A DNA stretch of 64,000 nucleotides from Streptomyces sp. TLI_171 (GTDB lineage Bacteria; Actinomycetota; Actinomycetes; Streptomycetales; Streptomycetaceae). Shown here one piece after another: positions 1 through 8,198 of this stretch. The stretch is from contig NZ_RAPS01000001.1 in NCBI RefSeq assembly GCF_003610255.1, positions 2,356,001-2,420,000 on the forward strand, written 5' to 3'. The position numbers and the translations under genes are program-made. The stretch's first letter is position 1. Each line of letters starts with the position of its first letter. The notes under the pieces were generated by a model. It saw nothing but the letters and a program-made list of their open reading frames with translations. It searched no databases and was not told where the DNA came from.

Positions 1-993
1 CTGCAGAGCCAGGAACCCAACTGGCCGTACCTGGGCCTGTGGACCCGGCTGGACGGCTTCCGGCGCGAGGACCTGACGGCGCTGCTCCACGACGGCAGCG
101 TGGTGCGCTCCGCCTCCCTGCGCAGCACCCAGCACCTCACCAGCGGCCCGGACTTCCTGCGACTGCGCCCCGTCCTGCAGCCCGTCCTGGACCGCACCTC
201 GCGGGCCCGGTACTTCGCCGCCGAGACCGCCGGGCTGGACCTCGACGAACTCGTCGACGCCGGGCGGGAGCTGACGGCCGGTCGGACGCTGCCCCGGCGG
301 GAGCTGGCCCGCGCGCTCGCCGAACGCTTCCCCGGCCGCGCGGGCCGGGTGCTGGCGGGAGCGGTCGAACTGCGGGTGCCGATGGTGCAGGACCCGGCGG
401 CCGGCGCCTGGGGCGGGTGGGGCAACCCCTCGAACGTGGCCGTCACGCCGGCCGAGCACCGGCTCGGCGCGCCGCTGGCGCCGCCGCGGGTGGAGACCCT
501 GGTCCGCCGCTACCTGGCCGCGTTCGGCCCGGCCGGCGTCAAGGACCTGCAGGCCTGGTCCGGCCTGACCCGGCTGCGCGGTGTGTTCGACACGTTGCGT
601 CCGCAGCTGCGCGTCCTGCGCGACGAGCGGGGCACCGAGCTCTTCGACCTGCCGGACGCCCCGCTCGCGCCCGCGGACCTGCCCGTCCCCGTGCGCTTCC
701 TGCCCGCGTTCGACAACCTGCTGCTCGGGCACGCCGACCGCAGCCGGGTGATCGGAGACGACGAGCGCCGCCTGGTGATGCCGGGCCGGGCCGTGGTGCA
801 CCCCACCTTCCTGGTCGACGGCTTCGTCCACGGCACCTGGTCGCTGCGGGGCGCCGCCCTGCGGCTCTCGCCCTTCCGTCCGCTCTCCCCCGCCGACCGC
901 CGGGCCGTCCTCGCCGAGGCCGAGCAACTGCTCGCCTTCCTCGCCCCCGACCCCGGCTCGGACCCGGACGGCCCGAGGGTCGCCTTCGCCTGA
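1..993 (+). CDS. Winged-helix DNA-binding protein, AlkZ/YcaQ-like (HTH_42), 5' partial
   Basis: The frame is open from base 1, so the start codon lies outside the window; 330 residues remain. The visible product begins LQSQEPNWPYLGLWTRL, which is the conserved N-terminal block of the HTH_42 (PF06224) family. The QxQ pair at the second and fourth visible residues matches the catalytic motif of AlkZ-like DNA glycosylases, which unhook or excise bulky alkyl and crosslinked bases; the YcaQ branch has QxD instead. The C-terminal half has the usual winged-helix blocks such as VRFLPAFDNLLLGHADR. Function as a glycosylase is inferred from the family; many actinobacterial members have unknown substrates. 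There is no antibiotic gene cluster beside it in this window that would make it a self-resistance enzyme. Confidence 0.85.
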   Translation: MQSQEPNWPYLGLWTRLDGFRREDLTALLHDGSVVRSASLRSTQHLTSGPDFLRLRPVLQPVLDRTSRARYFAAETAGLDLDELVDAGRELTAGRTLPRRELARALAERFPGRAGRVLAGAVELRVPMVQDPAAGAWGGWGNPSNVAVTPAEHRLGAPLAPPRVETLVRRYLAAFGPAGVKDLQAWSGLTRLRGVFDTLRPQLRVLRDERGTELFDLPDAPLAPADLPVPVRFLPAFDNLLLGHADRSRVIGDDERRLVMPGRAVVHPTFLVDGFVHGTWSLRGAALRLSPFRPLSPADRRAVLAEAEQLLAFLAPDPGSDPDGPRVAFA

Positions 994-1066
994 ACCTGTC
1001 CCCGGATCCCGGATCCCGCCGGGTCGCTCTCCCCGCCCGCCGCCGCGACCCACTACCGTGACGCCC

Positions 1067-1465
1067 ATGGCAGGCGAACGCGACCTTCAGAAGCTGCTGA
1101 CCGGCATGCACCCCGTCCGCAACGCGGGCCGCTACGTGTACTGCACCCTCCCCGGCAAGGTGCCCGCCGGGCTGCGGCCGGTCGTCACGGTCGCCGAACC
1201 GGAGGGCGTGACCTTCGTGGTCGCCCAGGAGGAGGCCGACGCGCTCGGCCTGCCGTACTCCTTCGTCGCCGCCTGGATCACCCTCCGGGTGCACTCCGCG
1301 CTGGACGCCGTCGGCCTCACCGCTGCCGTCGCCGCCGCCCTGGCCGACCGCGGCATCAGCTGCAACGTGGTGGCCGGTTTCCACCACGACCACCTGTTCG
1401 TCCCCTTCGAGGACGCCGATCGGGCCGTGGACGCGCTCAACTCGCTCTCGCTCTCGTTCTCCTGA
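1067..1465 (+). CDS. ACT domain-containing protein (COG3602-like)
   Basis: 132 residues, two ACT-like halves and nothing else; the N-terminal block PVRNAGRYVYCTLPG and the later GISCNVVAGFHHDHLFVP block are typical of the small free-standing ACT proteins of COG3602. ACT domains bind small ligands, often amino acids, but this family has no assigned ligand. An in-frame GTG nine bases upstream is possible; ATG 1067 was chosen because MAGERDLQKLL is where the family usually begins. It stands alone between an AlkZ-like gene and a serine hydrolase. Function unknown. Confidence 0.8.
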   Translation: MAGERDLQKLLTGMHPVRNAGRYVYCTLPGKVPAGLRPVVTVAEPEGVTFVVAQEEADALGLPYSFVAAWITLRVHSALDAVGLTAAVAAALADRGISCNVVAGFHHDHLFVPFEDADRAVDALNSLSLSFS

Positions 1466-1599
1466 CCGTCCGACACCTCCGCGCCACCCGCCGCGCCGCC
1501 CCTCTGGTCCCGCACGGCGGGTCGGGCGACAATCCGAACGGAGGCCCTCGACCCGTCGGGGCCGCCGAAGGCCCTGCCGGTCCGGACGAGAGGGACGTC

Positions 1600-2634
1600 G
1601 TGCCATCCGATCCGCAGCACCCCGCCGACTGGACCGCCGCCACCGCCGCCGCCCTCGGCGGCGCGCTGGCCGACCTGGTGGCGGCCGACCAGTTCCCCGG
1701 CGGCGTGCTCACCATCGGGGAGGCGGGCCGCTCCCGGCGGACCGTCGCCCACGGCACCGTGGCCCCCGAGTGCGGTCCGGCCCTCCCCGACGAGCACACC
1801 CGCTACGACCTCGCCTCGCTCACCAAGGTGCTCGCCACCTGGCCCCTGGTCGGCGTCGCCGTCCGCACCGGCCGACTGGACCTGGACGCCCCGCTCCGCG
1901 CCGCCCTGCCCGGACTCCCGCTCCCCGGCGGCGAGCTGACCGCCCGCCAGCTGCTCACCCACACCTCGGGCCTGCTCCCGCAGACCGGCCTGGCCAGGTA
2001 CGAGCACACCGGCCGCCCGCTGATCGAGCACCTGTGCGCCGAACCGCTGACCACCGCGCCCGGCGCGCACCATCGCTACATCGACCGCGGGTTCATCCTG
2101 CTCGGCCTGCTGCTGCCCACCCTGCTGGGCCGCCCGCTGCAGCAACTCGCCGACGCGCTCTGGGCCGACCTCGGCCTGACCGCCACCGGCTACGGCCCGC
2201 TGCCGCGCGACCCGCGGACCGCCCCGACCGAGCAGCGGCTGCGCGGCGCGCCCCGCACCTGGGGCATCCCGCACGACCCGAGCGCCGCCCTGCTCGGCGG
2301 GGTGGCCGGCCACGCCGGGGTGTTCTCCACCCCCGCCGACCTGGCCGCCTTCGCCGAGCGCCTGCTCACCCCGCCCGGCCCGCTGCCCGACTGGTTCGCC
2401 GAGAGCTGCCGCCCGCTCACCCCCGTCGAGCCGGGCCTGGACCGCGGCCTCGCCTGGCTCGTCACCTCGGACGGCTCCGTCGCCTACCACCACGGCTTCA
2501 CCGGCACCAGCCTCTACCTGGCCCCGCACAGCCGCCGCTACGTCGTGCTCTGCAGCAACGCCGTCTACCACGGCTGGAACCGCACCCGGCTGGCCGGCCT
2601 GCGCGCCCTCGCACTGCGCACCCTGACGCGCTGA
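1600..2634 (+). CDS. Serine hydrolase of the beta-lactamase/PBP4* family
   Basis: 344 residues, GTG start. The nucleophile motif S73-L-T-K76 follows RYDLA, and the third box HHGFTGTS occupies the place of KTG near the C-terminus, as in class C-like esterases and D-aminopeptidases (PF00144). The second box is RYID rather than the more common YxN. There is no signal peptide, so a cytoplasmic esterase or peptidase role is likelier than penicillin hydrolysis. Substrate cannot be told from sequence. It converges on the SpoIIE phosphatase with only about 20 bases between them. Confidence 0.85.
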   Translation: MPSDPQHPADWTAATAAALGGALADLVAADQFPGGVLTIGEAGRSRRTVAHGTVAPECGPALPDEHTRYDLASLTKVLATWPLVGVAVRTGRLDLDAPLRAALPGLPLPGGELTARQLLTHTSGLLPQTGLARYEHTGRPLIEHLCAEPLTTAPGAHHRYIDRGFILLGLLLPTLLGRPLQQLADALWADLGLTATGYGPLPRDPRTAPTEQRLRGAPRTWGIPHDPSAALLGGVAGHAGVFSTPADLAAFAERLLTPPGPLPDWFAESCRPLTPVEPGLDRGLAWLVTSDGSVAYHHGFTGTSLYLAPHSRRYVVLCSNAVYHGWNRTRLAGLRALALRTLTR

Positions 2635-2657
2635 GCGCACCGGGGCGTGACGGGGTG

Positions 2658-4421
2658 TCAGTCGGCGGATGCCGCCCAGCGGCCGCCCGACATCACCGTG
2701 AGCACCTCGCGGCTGCGGACCCGGCGCAGCCGGCCCGGGCCCGGCGGCGGGTGCACCGGCGCGGCGGCGAGCAGCGCGATGTCGTCCTCCGTCGGGGCGG
2801 GCGCGCCGGCCAGCACCGCGTCGAGCAAGCGGGCGGGGCTCGCCCCCGCAGGCAGCCGCAGGGCGGCCAGGCGGGCCAGTGAGCGGTCGATGTCCTCGTC
2901 GCGGCGTTCGACCAGGCCGTCGGTGAACAGCAGCAGGGTGTGGTCGGGCGGCAGCACCACGGTGGAGGGGGCGTAGCCCTTCAGCCCGGTGCCGAGCGGC
3001 GGCCCGGGCTCGACCGGGATCAGCGAGACCCCGCCGTCCGGCCGGACCACGGCGGGCGGCAGGTGGCCGGCGCTGGCGAAGGAGTACCGGCCGCGGGCGG
3101 GTTCGGCGTAGACCGCCAGGCAGGTGGACGGGCGGTAGTCGTGCACCTCGCAGGCCAGTACGTCCATCCGCGCCAGCAGCCGGTCGGCGGTCGGCTCAAG
3201 CAGCGCCATGGCACGCAGCATCGCCTGGTAGTGGCTCATGTGGGCGGCGGCCTCGATGCCGTGGCCCATCACGTCGCCGATGGCGAGCACGGTGCGCCCG
3301 TCGGGCAGGGCGACGGTCTCGTACCAGTCGCCGCCGATCAGGGCGCTGGTCCCGGCCGGGCGGTAGCGGAAGGCCACGTCGATGTCGGGGTGCGGGCGGC
3401 CGGGTTCGGCGAGCATGGCCCGCTGCAGGTCGACGGCCACGTCGTGCTCGCGGCTGTAGCGGCGGGCGTTGTCCAGCGTGATGGCGGCGCGGCCGGCCAG
3501 GTCCTGGGCGGCCACCGCGTCGTCCTCGGTGAAGCCGGGCGAGGCGCCGGCCCGCATCAGCGTGACGGTGCCGATCCGCTGCCCGCGGGCGGTGAGCGGG
3601 ACGATCATCCCGGAGTGGATCCCGATCGCGCGGTAGAGCGCGACCCGGGCGGTGTTGGGGGCGGAGCGGCCGAGCTCCTCGTCGCTCAGCAGGTTCTCGA
3701 TGATCGGTCGGCCGCTGGCCAGGCAGCGCGGGATGGCGGAGCCCGGCTGGTAGTCGACGTACTCGCCGCGGTCGCCGAACTGGCGCACCTGGCCGATCAG
3801 TTCGGGGTCGGCGGCCATGGCGGCGCGGCGCAGCCGGCGGCTGCCGTCGGCGTGCGGGCGGGCGTGCCGGCTGTCCGGGTGCGGGAGCAGTTCGACGGTG
3901 GCGGCGTCGGCGAGGTGCTCGACCAGGAAGTCGGCGAGCTCGCCGCAGGTGGTGTCGACGTCGAGCGTGGTGCCGATCCGGGTGGCGGCGGTGTCGAGCC
4001 GGGCCAGCCGGGCCCGGGCCTGTTCGAGTTCGTGCTGCTGCCGGCGGGAGGCGGTGACCTCCAGGACCATCCCGACCAGGCCGATCGGCCGCCCGTCGGC
4101 CTCCAGCCGGTGGTAGGCGCCGTGCCAGTAGCGGCGCTCCGCCCCCGAGGCGGCCAGGGTGTGGCCGCTGGAGGTGACCTCGCGGGGCCGGCCGTCGGCG
4201 AGCACGGCGCGCAGCACGTCCTCCCGGGCGTCGATGTCGGGGAGCAGCTGGGCGATGGTGCGGCCCAGGTGCTGCTCGGCGGGCACGCCGTTCATCGCGG
4301 CCAGGGCGGGGTTGACGTAGACGTAGCGCAGTTCGGTGTCGAGGACGCCGATCCCGGCGGCGGTGCCGTCGATGAGCTGGCGGAACGGCTGCGGCAGGTC
4401 TCCCCAGGAGTTGTCGACCAT
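2658..4421 (-). CDS. PAS-GAF-SpoIIE (PP2C-type) serine phosphatase
   Basis: 587 residues with no membrane segment. Domains in order: a PAS domain at about 12-120 (sensor), a GAF domain at about 150-305, and a SpoIIE/RsbU phosphatase domain at about 340-560 carrying the metal-binding motifs GGDWYE and AIGDVMGHG and a later LLFTDGLVERR block. Such proteins dephosphorylate anti-anti-sigma factors and so release sigma factors under stress; Streptomyces encodes dozens. No kinase domain or anti-anti-sigma gene lies beside it. The ATG at 4421 has a strong GAGGAGG site 11 bases upstream. The signal sensed by PAS and GAF is unknown. Confidence 0.92.
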   Translation of the reverse strand: MVDNSWGDLPQPFRQLIDGTAAGIGVLDTELRYVYVNPALAAMNGVPAEQHLGRTIAQLLPDIDAREDVLRAVLADGRPREVTSSGHTLAASGAERRYWHGAYHRLEADGRPIGLVGMVLEVTASRRQQHELEQARARLARLDTAATRIGTTLDVDTTCGELADFLVEHLADAATVELLPHPDSRHARPHADGSRRLRRAAMAADPELIGQVRQFGDRGEYVDYQPGSAIPRCLASGRPIIENLLSDEELGRSAPNTARVALYRAIGIHSGMIVPLTARGQRIGTVTLMRAGASPGFTEDDAVAAQDLAGRAAITLDNARRYSREHDVAVDLQRAMLAEPGRPHPDIDVAFRYRPAGTSALIGGDWYETVALPDGRTVLAIGDVMGHGIEAAAHMSHYQAMLRAMALLEPTADRLLARMDVLACEVHDYRPSTCLAVYAEPARGRYSFASAGHLPPAVVRPDGGVSLIPVEPGPPLGTGLKGYAPSTVVLPPDHTLLLFTDGLVERRDEDIDRSLARLAALRLPAGASPARLLDAVLAGAPAPTEDDIALLAAAPVHPPPGPGRLRRVRSREVLTVMSGGRWAASAD

Positions 4422-4622
4422 GGCTGCCGCACCTCCTCGCCGCGCACCCGGGCCCTGTGACCAGTAAACACAGCGCCGGGAGTTCGGGCGATCCGGTGCC
4501 GGGACCGCTCCCGGGCGGCTCGCGCGGGGCCGCGCCGTTCACCCGAACGGAGTCGCCCGCATGCCCCGCACGGGGCAGTGTTCGAGGGTCGACGCAAGGC
4601 AAGCTTCGGCCAAGGAGGTTCC

Positions 4623-5066
4623 ATGAGCTCGTCTGTCGGTCCGACTGCGACACCGCCCCCCGGCGGGCGCACCACCACTCCGCACCGCCCCGGGAGCAAG
4701 CCGTGGGTGTCCGGCATGGTGATGTTCGCCGGTGTGATCATGCTGGTGAACGGCATCCTCGAGGTGTTCCACGGAATCATGGCCGTCGCCGAGGACGACG
4801 TGTTCATCAGCACGCCCCGGTACGTCTTCAGGTTCGACCTCACCTCCTGGGGCTGGATCCACGTGGTGGTGGGCGCGCTGGTGGCACTGGTCGGTTTCTT
4901 CGTGATCACGGGCGCGGCCTGGGCCCGGATCATCGGTATCGTCCTGGCCTCGATCAGTCTGATCGGCAGCTTCCTCTCACTGCCGTACTACCCGGTGTGG
5001 TCCCTGGTGGTGATCGCGCTGGACCTCTTCGTGATCTGGGCGCTGTGCGTCTATCAGGAGGATTGA
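4623..5066 (+). CDS. DUF7144-family four-helix membrane protein
   Basis: 147 residues. After a polar, Pro/Thr-rich N-terminus there are four hydrophobic segments (about 29-50, 72-95, 96-115 and 120-140), the layout of the small actinobacterial DUF7144 membrane proteins. The ATG at 4623 follows an AAGGAGG site; the frame stays open further upstream but has no ribosome site there. The upstream region, shared with the divergent SpoIIE phosphatase gene, contains an inverted repeat CCGTTC-N4-GAACGG at 4535-4550 that could be an operator. Function unknown. Confidence 0.85.
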   Translation: MSSSVGPTATPPPGGRTTTPHRPGSKPWVSGMVMFAGVIMLVNGILEVFHGIMAVAEDDVFISTPRYVFRFDLTSWGWIHVVVGALVALVGFFVITGAAWARIIGIVLASISLIGSFLSLPYYPVWSLVVIALDLFVIWALCVYQED

Positions 5067-5112
5067 GGTCGGAGGGACCGAGCTCGGGAGGACCGGGCAG
5101 CTGCACCGCCGA

Positions 5113-5150
5113 GCCCGCGGGCCCGCTCCTCCCGGAGCGGGCCCGCGGGC
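5113..5150. terminator. Bidirectional hairpin terminator
   Basis: Perfect 17-bp GC stem (GCCCGCGGGCCCGCTCC and its complement) around a four-base loop. It lies between the converging stops of the DUF7144 gene and hbpS, so it can end transcription from both sides. Confidence 0.8.
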
Positions 5151-5160
5151 CGTGCGGGGG

Positions 5161-5715
5161 TCACTTGTCGAGCGCGGCGACGCCGGCCTGGGCAAACTGC
5201 TCGTCCTGCTCGCCACTGGGGGCGCCGGCCACGCCGACGGCCGCGATCGGGGCGCCCTTCAGCTGGACCGGGGCACCGCCGCCCAGGAACAGCGTGCCGG
5301 GGATGTCCTTCAGGTTCGGGGCCTGGGCCAGGCGCTTGGCCAGCTCGGAGGTCGGCGCGTTCCACGACACCGCGGTGTAGGCCTTGCGCTCGGCGGACTC
5401 GAAGGACTGCGGGCCGGCGCCGTCGCCGCGCAGCTCGACGATCACGTTGCCGTTGCGGTCGACGACGGCGACGGAGATCTTCTGGCCGGCCTTGGCCGCG
5501 GCGTCCAGGCTGGCCCGGGCGGCCCGGTTGGCCGCGTCGACCGTCAGGTGCGAGGACTCGAAGGTGTTCTTGTTCTGCACGTCGGACGTGACGGCGGCCG
5601 GGGCCTGCTGCGGGGTCTCGGCACTGGCGGAGACGGCGCCGACCACGCTGGCCCCGACCGCGGCGACCGCAACGGCACCGGTGACGACGCGGGTGCGGGT
5701 GCTCAGCTTCTTCAT
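5161..5715 (-). CDS. hbpS: Secreted haem-binding sensor protein HbpS (GlcG/HbpS family)
   Basis: 184 residues: a Sec-type signal peptide (MKKLSTRTR, hydrophobic run, cleavage near SASAE), then a single GlcG/HbpS domain (PF03928) with the blocks LDAAAKAGQKISVAVVD and GAPIAAVGVAGAPSG. In Streptomyces reticuli HbpS is an exported octameric haem- and iron-binding protein that senses redox stress and controls autophosphorylation of SenS. Here it is divergent from a matching histidine kinase and response regulator, which supports the same role. The ATG at 5715 was chosen over longer readings because the signal peptide starts there and GAGGAG precedes it. Confidence 0.92.
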   Translation of the reverse strand: MKKLSTRTRVVTGAVAVAAVGASVVGAVSASAETPQQAPAAVTSDVQNKNTFESSHLTVDAANRAARASLDAAAKAGQKISVAVVDRNGNVIVELRGDGAGPQSFESAERKAYTAVSWNAPTSELAKRLAQAPNLKDIPGTLFLGGGAPVQLKGAPIAAVGVAGAPSGEQDEQFAQAGVAALDK

Positions 5716-6028
5716 GTTCGGCTCCTCGGTATCGGTTGGTTCGATTCGGCGCCGGACTCCTGTGCGCTCCGGCCTCGCCACCCATGCTTCGGCCTCGACC
5801 CCCCTCCGCGGATCGGCGGACCGGCTCGGTCCGCGCGGCATGATGGAGGACAACCGTGTCAACCGATCGGTGGATGTGCGCGCCCGGTTCCCGGTCCACT
5901 ATCGCTGGAGCAGGCATCACTCAGCGTGAGCCGTCGTGATCGAACGTGACACCGCGTCAGTGCGGTGGCCTTCGGGTCGGGGCGGCCGCGCCGGTGCCGA
6001 CCGCGGAACCGAGAGCGAGGAGGCAGCC
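5716..6028. promoter_or_regulatory. Divergent hbpS / senS control region
   Basis: 313 bases without a gene between the hbpS and senS starts, so promoters for both must lie here. Visible structure: a GCGGACC-N5-GGTCCGC inverted repeat at 5816-5834 and a 10-base palindrome ACCGATCGGT at 5866-5875, with a related ATCGGTTGG near the hbpS start. Either could be a SenR site. No clear -35/-10 pair was identified. Confidence 0.45.
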
Positions 6029-7276
6029 ATGATGCGTCAACCCCTGTCCCGGGCCGCCGACCCGGACGCGGGCTGGCTGACGGTCGTGATGCGGCTGGCC
6101 TTCGTGCTGCTGCTCGGCACCTCGCTGGCCCGGTACCTGACGCACCATCTGTCCAGCGCGCTGACGCCGTGGGTGGTCGGGCTGAGCGTCGCGCTCGCGG
6201 TCGGCCACCTGTCGGGCCTGTCCGAGCGCCGGCCGGCCTGGCTGGCCGCGGTGCTGACCAGCTGGGCGGTGCTGGTGCTGATGGCACCGAGCTTCGCCTG
6301 GTGCGCCATCCCGCTGGTGTACACGGTGCTCCGGGCGGTGCCGCCGCGCGCCGCGATCCCGCTGGTCACGGCGCTGACGCTCCTGGTGGTGATCTCCGAA
6401 CTGCGCCTGCCGGGGGACTTCGACCCGACACTGCCGCTGTTGCCCCCGGCGGTCGCGGCGCTCGCCACCGCCGTGTTCCTGTACATGCAGCGGCAGGGCG
6501 CCCGGCAGCGGAAGCTGATCATCGACCTGATCCGCACCCGGCGCGAACTGGCCGCGGTGGAGCGCCGGCAGGGCGCGCTCTCCGAGCGGGAGCGGCTGTC
6601 CGTCGAGATCCACGACACGCTGGCCCAGGGCCTGTCCAGCCAGCAGATGCTGCTGCAGGCCGCGGACCGCACCTGGGAGCAGGATCCGGCGGCCGCCCGC
6701 GGCCACGTCCGGACGGCGGCGGCGATCGCAGCCCGCAACCTGGCCGAGGCCCGGCGCTTCGTCCACGACCTCGCCCCGGCCGACCTCGCCGAGCAGGGCA
6801 CCCTGGAGGCCGCGTTGGAGGCGCTCGCCGACCGGGAGGCCGCGGAGAGCGGCCTGGCCGTCCGCTTCCACCTGGACGGGCCGCCGATACCGATGCCGGC
6901 CGCCGCGCAGTCCGCGCTGCTGCGGATCGCGCAGGGCGCGCTGGCCAACATCAGGGAGCACGCCGACGCCGCCCACGCCTCGATCACGCTGTCCTACCTC
7001 GGCGACCAGGCGGTGCTGGACGTCGCGGACGACGGCCGGGGCTTCACCCCCGGCCGGGCCGCCCGCGGCGGCCGGCCCGCCGAGGGCCGGGGCGTCCGGG
7101 CGGGCGGCCCCCGGTGGAAGCACGAGCCCGAGGGCGGCGCCGGGAGCGCCGACCGGGGGCACGGGCTCCCGGCCATGCGGGCCCGGCTCCGCCAGCTCGG
7201 CGGCACGCTCACCATCGAGTCCGCACCGGGCGAGGGCACGGTGGTCTCGGCCGCCATCCCGCTCGCCCACCACTGA
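6029..7276 (+). CDS. senS: Sensor histidine kinase SenS-like (NarL/HisKA_3 type)
   Basis: 415 residues. Five hydrophobic segments in roughly residues 16-160, a short coiled linker, then a HisKA_3 domain with the phospho-accepting H195 in VEIHDTLAQGLSS, and a HATPase domain with DVADDGRGF and the C-terminal GHGLPAMRARLRQLGG. This is the architecture described for SenS of S. reticuli, partner of HbpS. A low-complexity Gly/Arg insert of about 35 residues splits the ATP-lid region. The ATG at 6029 has GCGAGGAGG just upstream; a second ATG follows immediately. Operon with senR, 55 bases apart. Confidence 0.9.
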   Translation: MMRQPLSRAADPDAGWLTVVMRLAFVLLLGTSLARYLTHHLSSALTPWVVGLSVALAVGHLSGLSERRPAWLAAVLTSWAVLVLMAPSFAWCAIPLVYTVLRAVPPRAAIPLVTALTLLVVISELRLPGDFDPTLPLLPPAVAALATAVFLYMQRQGARQRKLIIDLIRTRRELAAVERRQGALSERERLSVEIHDTLAQGLSSQQMLLQAADRTWEQDPAAARGHVRTAAAIAARNLAEARRFVHDLAPADLAEQGTLEAALEALADREAAESGLAVRFHLDGPPIPMPAAAQSALLRIAQGALANIREHADAAHASITLSYLGDQAVLDVADDGRGFTPGRAARGGRPAEGRGVRAGGPRWKHEPEGGAGSADRGHGLPAMRARLRQLGGTLTIESAPGEGTVVSAAIPLAHH

Positions 7277-7331
7277 CGCACCGGCCGACACACCGGCAGG
7301 CGCACCTGCTGACGCACCAAAGGGAGGACGC

Positions 7332-7961
7332 ATGAACGACACCGTCCGGCTGGTCGTCTGCGACGACCACGCCATGGTCCGGGCCGGGCTGCTGGCGCTG
7401 CTGTCCAGCGATCCGGCGATCGAGGTGGTCGGCGAGGTCAGCACCGGCGAGGAGGCGGTGTCCATGGCAGCCTCGCTCCAACCGGACGTGGTGCTGATGG
7501 ACCTCCAGCTCGGCAGCGGGATCGACGGGGTGGAGGCCACCCGCCGTATCCTCGCCGGGCCGGGCAACAGCCACGTGCTGGTGCTGACCACCTTCGACAC
7601 CGACACCGACATCACCCGCGCCATCAACGCGGGCGCGACCGGCTACCTGCTGAAGGCCGAGAAACCAGAGGAGCTGTTCGCGGCCATCCGCTCCGCGGCC
7701 GCGGGCCGACCGGCGCTGTCCCCGCCGATCGCGTCCCGGGTGATGGCCCAGATGCGCTCCCCGCTCCCCCAACTCACCGACCGCGAACAGGACATCCTCG
7801 ACCAGCTGGGCCAGGGCCTCGGCAACAAGGAGATCGCCCGGGCGCTGTTCATCAGCGAGGCGACGGTGAAGACCCACCTCGGCCGGATCTACGCCAAGCT
7901 CGGTGTGGACACCCGCTCCGGCGCGGTGGCGATCGCCAAGGAGCGCCGACTGCTGCGCTGA
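7332..7961 (+). CDS. senR: Response regulator SenR-like (NarL/LuxR family)
   Basis: 209 residues. Receiver domain 1-120 with acidic pocket DD at 11-12, phospho-acceptor D57 in VLMDLQL, and a conserved Lys in GYLLKAE; LuxR-type helix-turn-helix at about 145-207 (LTDREQDILDQLGQG, NKEIARALFISEATVKTHL). It is the cognate partner of the kinase immediately upstream. In S. reticuli SenR activates hbpS and the catalase-peroxidase operon furS-cpeB; no catalase gene is visible here. Ribosome site AGGGAGG at 7320-7326. Confidence 0.9.
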   Translation: MNDTVRLVVCDDHAMVRAGLLALLSSDPAIEVVGEVSTGEEAVSMAASLQPDVVLMDLQLGSGIDGVEATRRILAGPGNSHVLVLTTFDTDTDITRAINAGATGYLLKAEKPEELFAAIRSAAAGRPALSPPIASRVMAQMRSPLPQLTDREQDILDQLGQGLGNKEIARALFISEATVKTHLGRIYAKLGVDTRSGAVAIAKERRLLR

Positions 7962-8198
7962 ACCGCGCCCGGCGAGTGAGCGGCGGCCAACAATCCGGCC
8001 AAGTAGCGGAGCTGACGAACCGACAGGCACCGGGAGGTGCAGAAGTGGCAGGAGTGGGGTAGCCACACGGGGCCCGCCGAAGATGACGCGAACGCGTAAG
8101 AAACGCGCCACCCTCTGCTCACCCGCCCCTCGCCGACCTGTCGTTCGGGCGCGACACGGTTTGGCCGGAACCGACCTCACGAAAGGCGGACGCGAACC

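Noticed and set aside
4444..4469. Sigma-B-like promoter (minus strand GTTT-N16-GGGTGC) before the SpoIIE phosphatase
   Set aside because: The -10 box differs from GGGTAY and the implied start would fall inside the GAGGAGG ribosome site, so the match is probably chance.
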